The position numbers and the translations under genes were made by a program. 21,284 nt of DNA from Lachnoclostridium sp. UBA903. GTDB taxonomy: Bacteria; Bacillota; Clostridia; Lachnospirales; Lachnospiraceae. The notes under the pieces were generated by a model. It had not been told where the DNA came from. It saw only the letters and a list, made by a program, of their open reading frames with translations, and searched no databases. The DNA is taken from positions 8,909 through 30,192 of the forward strand of contig DBEP01000046.1 in the NCBI GenBank assembly GCA_002294045.1, written 5' to 3'. Positions 1 to 8,032 of this stretch are shown here, one piece after another (the stretch's first letter is position 1; the number at the start of each line of letters is the position of its first letter).

Positions 1-14
1 ACGCTGTATACCGC

Positions 15-60
15 AAAGTGGAGCATTCAGAACGGTGCAATGATTTTTCAAACACGCTCT
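15..60 (-). repeat. 46-bp dispersed repeat, left copy
   Basis: Read on the minus strand this begins AGAGCGTGTTTGAAAAA and ends CCACTTT. It matches the sequence at 21239-21284 (read on plus) at 42 of 46 positions, and all four differences are transitions. The two copies therefore lie in inverted orientation at the two ends of the window, both pointing outward. The element may continue past position 15 towards the window edge, but the other copy is cut off there, so the true boundary cannot be seen. No transposase is associated inside the window. It could be a REP/MITE-like dispersed element or an insertion-sequence end. Confidence 0.8.
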
Positions 61-66
61 ATCCAA

Positions 67-87
67 TGGAATAACAAATATATTCCA
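67..87 (-). repeat. short hairpin downstream of SBP gene
   Basis: A perfect 7-bp inverted repeat (TGGAATA / TATTCCA, 7-nt loop) lies between the SBP stop codon and the 46-bp repeat. It has no T-tract on the minus strand, so it is not a convincing intrinsic terminator. It may still mark the 3' end of the hyuAB-SBP transcript. Confidence 0.35.
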
Positions 88-120
88 ATCATGTATAACC
101 TCTGACAAGGGAAAATTCCG

Positions 121-1797
121 TTATTTATTTATCTTAAAGGTACGGAACAGGAAATTATAGCCCATGGCCGTGGATACGGATTTGCCTTCCGCCGCCCGTT
201 CCATGGCGGGAAATGCCACATAATCATAGTAGGCATGTTTCTCCGCCTGTTCCGATACCGCAATACCCCAGCAGTTTTCCAGGGCTTCCTTCTGAAGCTC
301 TTCGTAAAGTGCAATACGTTCTTCTTCATCGGTGGTTGTCAGTGCCTGTTTGATTTTTACGTCAAGGGCGGTATCCTGCAGCCATTCCGTCTGCTGCCAG
401 GTACCTGCCGTATCGGAATGAAATCTCTGGTACAGCATGGCACCGGCTTCGCTGTAGTCACTGGATACAAAGCAGGTTACGGCATTGGGTGTGGAATCAA
501 TCTGTGCCACATTATCTACATGGGTTGCCCATGGAACTTTCACTACATTTACATTAAGTCCGATCTGCTGTGCCGTTGCCTGAATCAGCAAGGCCAGCTT
601 TTCTTCGTCCGGAACATCCGCTATCCATGCCAGGTCCAAAGTGACGGAATCCAGGGAATCGGCATAAGCCGACAGACTCAGCTCTTCCTTTGCCTTATCC
701 AGATTATAATCGTATTCGTTGTATGCGTCCGTATATCCCACAACTCCCGCCGGCACAACAGAGCCTGCCTTGATATAACCGGGAAATAGCGTATTGCATA
801 CCTGGGCATAATCAATCAGATAAGCCAGGGCACGTCTTATATGTACGTCATCTGTGGGTGCTTTCCTGGTATTTAACATCAGATAAAACATTTGGCCGTT
901 GGAAAAGCTTCCAACATCAACACCGTTAATTTTATCCAATGCGGAATAAGCTTCATCGGTCTGCCACTGATCGCTGATTTCCAGCTGCCCGTTTTCCATC
1001 ATGGTGCGGATTGTGGCTGCTTCCGTATTCATGATGATTTCCACTGTTTCAGGGGCATTTTCTTCCCAGCCTGTAAAATAGTCGTCAAATTTATTCATTA
1101 TAATCCTGTCCTGAACCTTCATTTCCTTTAAAGCGTATGCACCGCTTCCCGCATCATTTTCAGCCAGGTATGCTTTGCCGTAATCTCCGAAATCTCCGTA
1201 GGAACCATCCGACAGGTTTGCCATAACGGCTTCTTCATTTAAGATATACAATCTGGGCAATATGGAAAGAAAGGGAGCAAACGGCTGTTTTAAAGTAAAT
1301 TTTACCGTATAGGTATCCACAGCCTCCGTTTTTTCCAGATAGTCTTTGAACAGATAAGCAAAACCTTCTCCCATTGTCATTAAGCGATTAGCGCTGAATA
1401 CAACATCACTTGCCTCTAATTCGGAACCGTCGTGGAATTTAATGCCCTCATTTAAGATAAAAGTCCATTCCAATCCGTTATCCGTAACACTCCACTCCTT
1501 TGCAGCCGATGCCGCAGGATTGTTATCCATATCCGGGTAAACCAAAGAATCATACAGGTTTACAACTGCCATACAGGATGTAAAATCAGTTATTACACCA
1601 GGATCGATTTCGCCGCCGGAAGATTGCGAGATACGTAAGATTTTGTCCCCTCCTGCTGTGCCCGTATTACTTGAAGTATCCGTGCTGCTCTCACCGGACG
1701 TATTCCCTTCCTGATTTGCCCCGGTACCGGTACATCCGGTAATCATAAGGCATAACATCACAACTGTCAGCAATACTGGTAAAATTCGTTTTTTCAT
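121..1797 (-). CDS. ABC transporter substrate-binding lipoprotein, family 5 (peptide/nickel type)
   Basis: This is a 558-aa extracytoplasmic solute-binding protein of the family 5 (DppA/OppA-like) fold. The N-terminus is a clear lipoprotein signal: Lys/Arg residues, a hydrophobic core and the lipobox ITGC with Cys at residue 22, followed by a Ser/Thr/Gly-rich linker to about residue 50. Family-typical stretches follow, including NLYDSLVYPD, WTFILNEGIKFHDG and VRRALAY-like HIRRALAYLID. A GGAGA ribosome site precedes the ATG. It is the third gene of the hyuA-hyuB transcript (35-bp gap), which suggests that its ligand is the cyclic amide, peptide or related compound processed by HyuAB. No permease or ATPase genes are in the window, so it either works with a transporter encoded elsewhere or they lie beyond the left edge. 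The exact ligand cannot be told. Confidence 0.9.
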   Translation of the reverse strand: MKKRILPVLLTVVMLCLMITGCTGTGANQEGNTSGESSTDTSSNTGTAGGDKILRISQSSGGEIDPGVITDFTSCMAVVNLYDSLVYPDMDNNPAASAAKEWSVTDNGLEWTFILNEGIKFHDGSELEASDVVFSANRLMTMGEGFAYLFKDYLEKTEAVDTYTVKFTLKQPFAPFLSILPRLYILNEEAVMANLSDGSYGDFGDYGKAYLAENDAGSGAYALKEMKVQDRIIMNKFDDYFTGWEENAPETVEIIMNTEAATIRTMMENGQLEISDQWQTDEAYSALDKINGVDVGSFSNGQMFYLMLNTRKAPTDDVHIRRALAYLIDYAQVCNTLFPGYIKAGSVVPAGVVGYTDAYNEYDYNLDKAKEELSLSAYADSLDSVTLDLAWIADVPDEEKLALLIQATAQQIGLNVNVVKVPWATHVDNVAQIDSTPNAVTCFVSSDYSEAGAMLYQRFHSDTAGTWQQTEWLQDTALDVKIKQALTTTDEEERIALYEELQKEALENCWGIAVSEQAEKHAYYDYVAFPAMERAAEGKSVSTAMGYNFLFRTFKINK

Positions 1798-1832
1798 ATA
1801 AATCTCCTTTCTAATTGGCCCTAACCTTAAAA

Positions 1833-3557
1833 TTATGGACGTAATGCTTTGGTTTTATCCTTGTCAACTTTGCCTGTGGCCGCATCAATAACAACACCGT
1901 ATTCCTCTCTGGCTTCTTCCAGTGTAATCCGGTCATCTTCCCAGTCTTTTAACACCTTTTCAGGCGGCCGTTTTTTCGGGTCTTTGTATCCGCCTCCCCC
2001 TCCGCTGATTAAACGGATTAAGTCCCCCTGTTCCAAAGGCTCATGGGACCAGGTAGCCGCGCTTTTCATCTCACCGCTCCTGTTTTTATATATCTGAACA
2101 TCATTGATGGAACCATCCTTCCCGCCTGCAAAGCCCCATGGTGCAATTTTATGGCGGCTTGCAATTGTTGTAACTTCCGCTTTTGAATTTAAAATCCGGT
2201 AATCCCGTATCAGGCCATGTCCTCCGCGGAATTCCCCCGCTCCGGTTTTATGATTTAATGCAAACTGCTCCACCCGGATGGGATAACGGTATTCGCATAC
2301 TTCCACCGGAACAATAAAGGTCTCCCCGTCACAGATTGCAACAAGGCCGCTTTCGCCGTCCTTACCCTCACCTGCTCCCCAGCCTCCGGCCTGGGGTTCG
2401 CTTAAAACGAAAGGTTTTCCTGTTTTATCATGGGTGCCTCCTACGATGGTTCCGATAATGGAAAGAAAATGTCCTGCGGGAACACGTTCCGGTATTGCTT
2501 CTGCCAGCGCCTTCATAACTACGTCAATCAGTATCTGGATGGGCTCCCAGTCGCAGGATACCGGATAAGGCGATTTGGCGTTAAAAATACAGCCTTCCGG
2601 TACCAGAACCTTCAACGGACTGTAAAAACCGTCGTTTGGAGGCGTATGGGGAGAAAGCAATGCCGAATAAGCAATGCGGGCGCCGGATTCCGCCCCATAA
2701 ATAGAGCAGTTTATCGGTGCAAATACCGCTTCCTTCGTTCCGGTAAAGTCCAGTATAAATTCTTCATCCGTGATTGTAACCTTTACCTTAACCGGTATAT
2801 CGTCAACCCCATTCGCTTCCGTATCCAATAAATCTTCGGCTTCAAATACCCCCTTGGGCATTTTACTTAATTCCAGAAGTGCCGTTTTCTTTCCGTTCTC
2901 CAGGATGAATGCCATGCTCTCCAATACGTCATCCCTTCCATATTTTTCAAACAATTCCAATACTCTTGCTTCGGCAATCCGGAGGGCTGCCGTCTGACCG
3001 TAAAGGTCTCCCAGGGTCATATCCGGAGTTCGGCAGTTGGCGCCGATAATGTCCCTTACCGATTCGTTAAACACGCCTCCGTCATATATACGGATATCCG
3101 GAAGCTGCAGGCCTTCCTGAAAAATATCTTCCGCATCCGTGGACCAGCTTCCCAGGTTTTTTCCTCCTATTTCGTTCCAGTGCCCTTTGTTGACGGCAAA
3201 GCAAACCAATTCATCCTGATAAAAAATGGGGAGAACGGCCGCTACGTCGCAAAGGTGTGTTCCGGCTCCGGTAAACGGGTCATTGGTCAGGAATACATCT
3301 CCCGGTTTGATTTTATCTTTTCCGAACTTTCTTAAAATTGCTTTGGCTGAGAAAGTAATAGCTCCCAAAAACATAGTGGCTCCATTTGCCTGGCCGATTA
3401 AATTACCGTCCCCATCGGTTAAGCCGCAGGCATAATCCAGCACTTCATAAATAATGGAGCTTTGGCTGGTCCTTCCCCAGCTGTAAAACATTTCGTCTGC
3501 TGCCGCCAGTAAACCCTGTGCAATATTTTCTCTTGTAAAAGGATCTGTTTTACCCAT
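1833..3557 (-). CDS. hyuB: hydantoinase B/oxoprolinase family protein (HyuB subunit)
   Basis: This 574-aa protein is the B subunit of an N-methylhydantoinase/5-oxoprolinase-type enzyme. These enzymes open or carboxylate small cyclic amides or ketones using ATP together with the A subunit. Visible family features are GDVFLTNDPFTGAGTHLCD (about residues 87-105), NKGHWNEIGG, the QLPDIRIYDGG region, CDWEPIQILIDV and a glycine-rich SGGGGGYKDPKKRPPE segment near the C-terminus. Length matches the family. The start is fixed by AGGAGG followed by AAAATC and ATG. It follows hyuA by 79 bp, a gap with two ACCGGT palindromes and no clear terminator, so co-transcription is likely. Substrate is not predictable: 5-oxoproline, hydantoins, or acetone/acetophenone-type substrates are all known in this superfamily. 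Confidence 0.92.
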   Translation of the reverse strand: MGKTDPFTRENIAQGLLAAADEMFYSWGRTSQSSIIYEVLDYACGLTDGDGNLIGQANGATMFLGAITFSAKAILRKFGKDKIKPGDVFLTNDPFTGAGTHLCDVAAVLPIFYQDELVCFAVNKGHWNEIGGKNLGSWSTDAEDIFQEGLQLPDIRIYDGGVFNESVRDIIGANCRTPDMTLGDLYGQTAALRIAEARVLELFEKYGRDDVLESMAFILENGKKTALLELSKMPKGVFEAEDLLDTEANGVDDIPVKVKVTITDEEFILDFTGTKEAVFAPINCSIYGAESGARIAYSALLSPHTPPNDGFYSPLKVLVPEGCIFNAKSPYPVSCDWEPIQILIDVVMKALAEAIPERVPAGHFLSIIGTIVGGTHDKTGKPFVLSEPQAGGWGAGEGKDGESGLVAICDGETFIVPVEVCEYRYPIRVEQFALNHKTGAGEFRGGHGLIRDYRILNSKAEVTTIASRHKIAPWGFAGGKDGSINDVQIYKNRSGEMKSAATWSHEPLEQGDLIRLISGGGGGYKDPKKRPPEKVLKDWEDDRITLEEAREEYGVVIDAATGKVDKDKTKALRP

Positions 3558-3636
3558 GATTTTCCTCCTGTTCCTCTATACCGGTAAGTATTCCGCCGTA
3601 CCGGTTGTAATTAGTTGAAAGTTATCCGTTTCTTTA

Positions 3637-5691
3637 TCAATACCTGGTATAAATAATCAGATTTCCATAAGCATCCACTTCCAATGTCTGCTCCGGGCAA
3701 AGTACCGTAACAGATTTACTTTCTTCTATAATTGCGGGTCCCAGGATTCTGTCGCCCTGTCCTAATTTGGTGCGGTCATATACCTTACAGAGAATACTGC
3801 CGTATTTTTCATATATTACATTTCTTTCCCCTTTCACAGCCTCTTCTAAATTGCCGCCTGTTCCGATTTTTTGAATTTCAGGCTTAACTACCACACCGTA
3901 AGCGGTCAGGTTAAATCCCACAAACTCCGCATTGACTCCGGGGAGGGAAAAAGTATATTTCTGTTCGTGAATCACGTCAAACTGTTCTCTGCATTCTTTT
4001 ATGCTATCTTTTGTAACAGCACCGGATGCCATGGGCGTTAAAACCGCATGTTCCTGCCCGGCATAACGGATTTCGGCCGTCCGGATAAATAAGATGTCTG
4101 CTTCTTTTATGTTCTGCTTTTGAAAAACGGAAACCGCTTCCTCTTCCATCCCGGAGTAGATATCATTCACCGATTTTAAATCCAAGTCTGTAAAGGGCAT
4201 AATACAGGTCTGCATAAAATCCTGGCGCAGGTCGGTCATCAGCATGCCCCAGGCGGAAAATGTTCCCGGCAGATTGGGGATAATGCATTTTTTTACTTTT
4301 AACTCGGAGGCCAGATAAGGGCTTAACAAGGCGCCGTTTCCGCCTTGTGCCAGCATGGCAAAGTCCTGGGGATTATAGCCTCTCCGTACGGAAACCAATT
4401 TTAAGGCGTTTAGCATGTTGCCGGCAGCCGTCTTAATAATGCCCATGGCAGCCTCTTCAACGGTAATATTGAAATAATCTGCTATGGGTTTAATTGCCTG
4501 CCTGGATTTATCCGCATCCACTTTAAAAGTCCCGCCCAGAAAATTATCCGGGTCAATGCGCCCCGTAACCAGGTTGGCATCCGTTAGCGTTGCCTCCGTA
4601 CCTCCTTTTCCATAGCAGGCCGGTCCCGGAACAGCGCCTGCGCTTTTGGGCCCCACCTTCAGCACTCCAACTTCATCAATCCAGGCAACGGACCCTCCGC
4701 CATTTCCGATTTCAATAATATCAACCACCGGACTTTTTACCGGATAACCTGCAAAAAGAGGTGTCCATTCCAGTTTATATTCCGTTGTTATTTTTACTTC
4801 TCCGTTGGATATTAAAGATGTCTTTGCGGTAGTGCCGCCCACGTCAAAGGTAATGATGTTGGGTTCCTTTATTACTTTGCCCAATGCCGCGCCTCCGATA
4901 ACACCGCCCACCGGCCCTGATTCAATAAGGCTGATAGGCACCTCCTTAGCACGTTCAAAGGTAGCCGTACCCCCATTGCTCTGCATGGCATGGGGTTCCT
5001 CCTTCAGTCCCATTTTCTTTAGCGTTTCTTTCAGTGTATCCAGATAGAGTCTGGCCGCCGGCTTCACATAAGCATTCAGAACCGTTGTGCTGGTCCGTTC
5101 ATATTCCCTCCATACCTTTAATAAATCGGAGGATATGGTGATTTCCGCATCCGGCAGCTCCTTTGCCAGGATTTTGCCTGCTTCTTGCTCCTGCTGTGCA
5201 TTGGCATAGGAATTAATAAAACATATGGCAACCGACTTAATACCGCTTCTTCTGATTTTTGCCGCAACGGACAAAAGTTCTTCTTCATTTAAAGGAATCA
5301 GTATTTCACCCTGATAGTTTACCCGTTCCTCAACTTCATACCGGTGTTTTCTGGGAACATACGGAACGGGCTTTTTATAGAAATAATTATACATATCGGG
5401 GCGGTTAGCCCGTCCGATTTCCATTACATCCCGGAATCCTTTGGTTGTAACCAGTGCCGTTTGCGCCCCGTTTCGCTCCGTGACCGCATTAATGACTACC
5501 GTTGTTCCATGAACGAAATAACTTACTTCACTCAGACCGATTCCGGATTTCTTTACCGCATTTATGACGCCCTCCGCAAAATTTGCCGGTGTTGTATGCG
5601 CTTTTTCTTCCATAACTTTGCCGGTTTTTTCATCCAGACATACAAAATCCGTAAATGTACCTCCAATATCAGCTGCAACTCTTATTGACAT
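3637..5691 (-). CDS. hyuA: hydantoinase A/oxoprolinase family protein (HyuA subunit)
   Basis: This is the ATP-binding A subunit that partners HyuB. I choose the ATG at 5691 (protein begins MSIRVAADIGGTFTDF, 684 aa) because AGGAGG sits 7 bases upstream. A longer frame starting at 5739 would translate the terminator hairpin and poly-T tract as METSFFFYF and has no ribosome site. The protein shows the N-terminal phosphate-binding motif DIGGTFTD, FVHGTTVVINAV, the central hydantoinase A domain with SGPVGGVIGGAALG and the second ASKHA-type motif FDVGGTTAKT, and a C-terminal domain ending in EESKSVTVLCPEQTLEVD. Being first gene of hyuA-hyuB-SBP, its expression depends on reading through or bypassing the leader terminator described separately. 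Confidence 0.92.
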   Translation of the reverse strand: MSIRVAADIGGTFTDFVCLDEKTGKVMEEKAHTTPANFAEGVINAVKKSGIGLSEVSYFVHGTTVVINAVTERNGAQTALVTTKGFRDVMEIGRANRPDMYNYFYKKPVPYVPRKHRYEVEERVNYQGEILIPLNEEELLSVAAKIRRSGIKSVAICFINSYANAQQEQEAGKILAKELPDAEITISSDLLKVWREYERTSTTVLNAYVKPAARLYLDTLKETLKKMGLKEEPHAMQSNGGTATFERAKEVPISLIESGPVGGVIGGAALGKVIKEPNIITFDVGGTTAKTSLISNGEVKITTEYKLEWTPLFAGYPVKSPVVDIIEIGNGGGSVAWIDEVGVLKVGPKSAGAVPGPACYGKGGTEATLTDANLVTGRIDPDNFLGGTFKVDADKSRQAIKPIADYFNITVEEAAMGIIKTAAGNMLNALKLVSVRRGYNPQDFAMLAQGGNGALLSPYLASELKVKKCIIPNLPGTFSAWGMLMTDLRQDFMQTCIMPFTDLDLKSVNDIYSGMEEEAVSVFQKQNIKEADILFIRTAEIRYAGQEHAVLTPMASGAVTKDSIKECREQFDVIHEQKYTFSLPGVNAEFVGFNLTAYGVVVKPEIQKIGTGGNLEEAVKGERNVIYEKYGSILCKVYDRTKLGQGDRILGPAIIEESKSVTVLCPEQTLEVDAYGNLIIYTRY

Positions 5692-5705
5692 AGGCTTACC
5701 TCCTG
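5689..5705 (-). promoter_or_regulatory. hyuA ribosome binding site deciding the start
   Basis: Minus strand reads AGGAGGTAAGCCTATG. The strong Shine-Dalgarno with 7-base spacing selects the ATG at 5691 over the upstream in-frame ATG at 5739. Confidence 0.85.
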
Positions 5706-5717
5706 AACTATAAAAAT

Positions 5718-5755
5718 AAAAAAAAAAAGACGTTTCCATTTTTGAAAACGTCTTT
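5718..5755 (-). terminator. intrinsic terminator in the hyuA leader (possible attenuator)
   Basis: A perfect 10-bp stem (AAAGACGTTT / AAACGTCTTT, arms 5746-5755 and 5726-5735 on plus) with a 10-nt loop is followed on the minus strand by eleven T residues. It lies downstream of a good promoter (5805-5833) and 13 bases before the hyuA ribosome site. It thus sits inside the hyuA 5' leader, not after another gene. As drawn it would stop most hyuABP transcripts early unless antitermination occurs. No riboswitch class was recognised in the roughly 40 nt between the predicted start and the stem. Confidence 0.8.
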
Positions 5756-5804
5756 GTTTGGCTTTGATTTATTTTTATGTGATGAAATATTATAAGTTTT
5801 ACAT

Positions 5805-5833
5805 ACTATAACATTCTTTATTTCATGTGTCAA
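5805..5833 (-). promoter_or_regulatory. sigma-A promoter of hyuA operon
   Basis: TTGACA (5828-5833) and TATAGT (5805-5810) are separated by exactly 17 bp on the minus strand. The predicted start near 5798 gives a leader of about 107 nt that contains the intrinsic terminator. Confidence 0.75.
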
Positions 5834-5860
5834 TAATTTTTTTGATATTTTTCAATATTT

Positions 5861-5893
5861 ATGAAAAATTATGCTATTTGTGAAATTTTTCAT
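5861..5893 (-). repeat. AT-rich inverted repeat between mgtC and hyuA promoter
   Basis: A perfect 10-bp inverted repeat (ATGAAAAATT / AATTTTTCAT, 13-nt spacer) starts 21 bp after the MgtC-family stop and ends 28 bp upstream of the hyuA -35. Related TTTTTCA-type motifs lie beside it. It may be a weak mgtC terminator or an operator upstream of the hyuA promoter. It has no G+C-rich stem, so terminator strength would be low. Confidence 0.4.
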
Positions 5894-5913
5894 AATGAAA
5901 CCGGTTATATACT

Positions 5914-6609
5914 TTATACTTCTTCCACCAATACAACATCATCCAGTGTTCCGATTAAAGCAATTATTTTTTCATGATCCTGTCTTTCCTTCTGTTTAAT
6001 GGTTATGGAGAGAGCCACTACATCATCCCCTGTCCTTGCTGTTTTTATTATTTCAACATTTGTAATCTCCAGATTATTATTTTTTAACAAATCAAAAACC
6101 TTACCGATACTTTTTAATGAAATCAGCTCTATATATAACTCCATTAATTTTGTTTTTGACATAAAATAGGAATCAAACCGGTGGAGCAAGGTCATACTTC
6201 CCCATATGAACATGCAGCCGGCTAAAGCTCCCTCATAAAAGCCGATTCCGATTGCAAGCCCCATGCAGGCCGATGCCCATAGCCCGGCCGCCGTAGTAAG
6301 CCCCTTTACCTGATGTTTTCCCGTAATCAGAATTGTTCCGGCACCTAAAAAACCAATTCCGCTGATGACCTGGGCACCTAATCTGGTAGGGTCCGCAGTG
6401 TACCCCATAATATCTATTATGTATTGGTTTGTAATCATAGCCAAAGCAGAACCGATACATACTAAAATATGGGTCCGAAACCCTGCGGGTCTCTTTTTCC
6501 TTCCCCTGTCATATCCGATTAAGCCGCCGCAAAAGGTTGCCAGGGTTAATCGGATAACAATAGAAAGGGTATTGATTTCCCGCAGATTATTCACTAACTC
6601 CTGAATCAT
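5914..6609 (-). CDS. MgtC/SapB family membrane protein
   Basis: A 231-aa MgtC/SapB-family integral membrane protein. The family is linked to magnesium limitation, acid stress and, in pathogens, inhibition of F-type ATPase; direct Mg2+ transport is not established. The signature pieces are visible: GGLIGYDRGRKKRPAGFRTH (about residues 29-48), the following helix VCIGSALAMI, and VISGIGFLGAGTIL near residues 81-94. Four to five hydrophobic helices span residues about 15-145, and the remaining 85 residues form a soluble tail of the ACT-like kind seen in longer members (KLMELYIELI... VVALSITI). The ribosome site GGAGG is well placed. It seems to be a single-gene transcript with its own promoter. 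No M-box-sized leader is present, so Mg2+ riboswitch control is unlikely. Confidence 0.9.
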   Translation of the reverse strand: MIQELVNNLREINTLSIVIRLTLATFCGGLIGYDRGRKKRPAGFRTHILVCIGSALAMITNQYIIDIMGYTADPTRLGAQVISGIGFLGAGTILITGKHQVKGLTTAAGLWASACMGLAIGIGFYEGALAGCMFIWGSMTLLHRFDSYFMSKTKLMELYIELISLKSIGKVFDLLKNNNLEITNVEIIKTARTGDDVVALSITIKQKERQDHEKIIALIGTLDDVVLVEEV

Positions 6610-6666
6610 ATAATATACCTCCTTATTAATTTATAAATGTTAAAACAACCACTGGTAATGATATAC

Positions 6667-6695
6667 ATTTTAACCAATCAGGCAAAGAAAGTAAA
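6667..6695 (-). promoter_or_regulatory. candidate promoter of the MgtC-family gene
   Basis: TTTACT (6690-6695) and TAAAAT (6667-6672) with a 17-bp spacer on the minus strand. The predicted start near 6660 gives a leader of about 50 nt. The -35 match is only moderate. Confidence 0.45.
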
Positions 6696-6796
6696 GCATG
6701 AATCCGCTATAAAAAGTATTGCAGTCATTGTAATAAGGAGGATGGTATGATAAGATGAAGAACAAATGAGGGAAACCATTATGATAAAGATTAGGG

Positions 6797-6846
6797 AAAA
6801 AAGGGCTGTTGCAAAGTTCAGTAAATTGACTCTTTTGCAACGGCCC
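6797..6846 (-). terminator. intrinsic terminator downstream of ilvE
   Basis: Arms GGGCTGTTGCAAA (6803-6815) and TTTGCAACGGCCC (6834-6846) form a 13-bp stem with one T-G wobble, followed on the minus strand by six T. It lies 38 bp past the ilvE stop. The sequence GGGCTGTTGCAAA resembles ends of several Firmicutes insertion sequences from memory, so this may be a domesticated mobile-element end. Confidence 0.8.
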
Positions 6847-6883
6847 CTCGTATACTGTTAGCTGTTAAAATTATTTAATCACA

Positions 6884-7954
6884 TTATTTTACTTCTACGG
6901 TCCAGTTAAATTTATCTTCTAATTTACCTAATTGGATACCCGTTATGGTATCATAGAATTTCTGGCTGAATTCACCGATTCCGCCGTCATTTACTTTCAT
7001 TATATGTTCTTCCCATCTCAGCTGTCCCACGGGGGAAATTACCGCTGCGGTGCCGGTGCCGAATACTTCTTCCAAAGTACCGTTTTTATGGGCTTCATAA
7101 ATCTCATCGATGGATATCTTTCTTTCTTCGATGGGAAGACCCCATTCTTCACTGAGCCGGATTACGGAATCCCTGGTAACTCCGGGCAGAATACTTCCGT
7201 TTAATTGGGGCGTAACGATAGTACCGTTAATTTTAAAGAATATATTCATGGCTCCTACTTCTTCGATATACTTACGTTCAATACCATCCAGCCATAAAAC
7301 CTGGGAATAGCCTTCATCATGGGCTTTAACCTGTGAACGCAGGGACGCCACATAATTGCCTCCGGTTTTCGCTTCGCCGATACCGCCCTTCACAGCTCTT
7401 ACATACTCGTCCTCAATCCATATCTTAACCGGATTTAAGCCTTCCGGATAATATGCCCCGACCGGAGACAGTATTATCATAAACAGATAGGTATCCGCAG
7501 GCCTTACACCTAAAAACGGATCCGTTGCAATTACAAACGGCCTTATATACAGGGATGTTCCGGGCTTTTCGGGAATCCAGGCTTCATCTGTTTTTACTAC
7601 GGCCTTTATGGCCTGTAAGAAATCTTCCTCCGGAATTTCAGGAATACAGATTCTGCGGTTTGTTTTATTTGCCCTTTCTATGTTCTTATCCGGGCGGAAT
7701 AGAAGGACTCTGCCGTCTTCGGCCTTATAAGCCTTTAAACCTTCAAACATCTCCTGTCCGTAATGAAATACCATGGCCGAAGGTTCCAGGCTGATCGGCT
7801 GATAGGGTACTATTCTCGCATCATGCCAGCCCTTACCGGTCTCATAATTCATCATAAACATATGGTTTGTAAATATTGTTCCGAATTTAAGGGGATTATC
7901 TGCTTTGGGAAGCTCCTTGGGGGCTAAGGTTTTTTCGATTCTGATATCTAACAT
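6884..7954 (-). CDS. ilvE: branched-chain amino acid aminotransferase
   Basis: A 356-aa fold-type IV PLP aminotransferase that interconverts Leu/Ile/Val and their 2-keto acids with glutamate/2-oxoglutarate in the cytosol. The PLP lysine is K196 in GEAKTGGNYVASL. Other family segments are MVFHYGQEMFEGLKAYK (61-77), LYIRPF, EEVGAMNIFF (231-240), LPGVTRDSVI (256-265) and the phosphate-binding GTGTAAVISPVG (299-310). The start at 7954 (MLDIRIEKTL) is chosen because GAAGGA lies 8 bases upstream and the length then equals the usual type II BCAT. The frame stays open to 8056, but that extension runs through the promoter. It is monocistronic, with its own promoter and terminator. It can serve amino acid synthesis or, in reverse, supply branched keto acids for fatty acids. 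Confidence 0.94.
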   Translation of the reverse strand: MLDIRIEKTLAPKELPKADNPLKFGTIFTNHMFMMNYETGKGWHDARIVPYQPISLEPSAMVFHYGQEMFEGLKAYKAEDGRVLLFRPDKNIERANKTNRRICIPEIPEEDFLQAIKAVVKTDEAWIPEKPGTSLYIRPFVIATDPFLGVRPADTYLFMIILSPVGAYYPEGLNPVKIWIEDEYVRAVKGGIGEAKTGGNYVASLRSQVKAHDEGYSQVLWLDGIERKYIEEVGAMNIFFKINGTIVTPQLNGSILPGVTRDSVIRLSEEWGLPIEERKISIDEIYEAHKNGTLEEVFGTGTAAVISPVGQLRWEEHIMKVNDGGIGEFSQKFYDTITGIQLGKLEDKFNWTVEVK

Positions 7955-8003
7955 GATACTCATCCTTCTTTCATAATAATTCAAAAAATTTAATATATTT
8001 ACT

Positions 8004-8032
8004 ATATTAGTCTTCCTGATAATAATTTTCAA
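8004..8032 (-). promoter_or_regulatory. sigma-A promoter of ilvE
   Basis: TTGAAA (8027-8032) and TAATAT (8004-8009), spacer 17 bp on the minus strand. The start near 7997 gives a leader of about 43 nt, too short for a T-box. Confidence 0.7.

Noticed and set aside
235..789. 184-aa plus-strand reading frame opposite the SBP gene
   Set aside because: It is antisense to a well-supported gene, has no ribosome site and resembles no family; an antisense shadow. The same applies to the other plus-strand frames over coding regions.
5692..5739. Sixteen-residue N-terminal extension of HyuA
   Set aside because: It would translate the terminator stem and T-tract and lacks a ribosome site; AGGAGG clearly serves the ATG at 5691.
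6610..6720. Mg2+-sensing riboswitch (M-box) before the MgtC-family gene
   Set aside because: The predicted leader is about 50 nt and shows no long multi-stem structure or terminator.
6730..6880. Small plus-strand gene after the AAGGAGG at 6735
   Set aside because: Frames stop after a few codons; the longest (18 codons from 6781) runs through the ilvE terminator.
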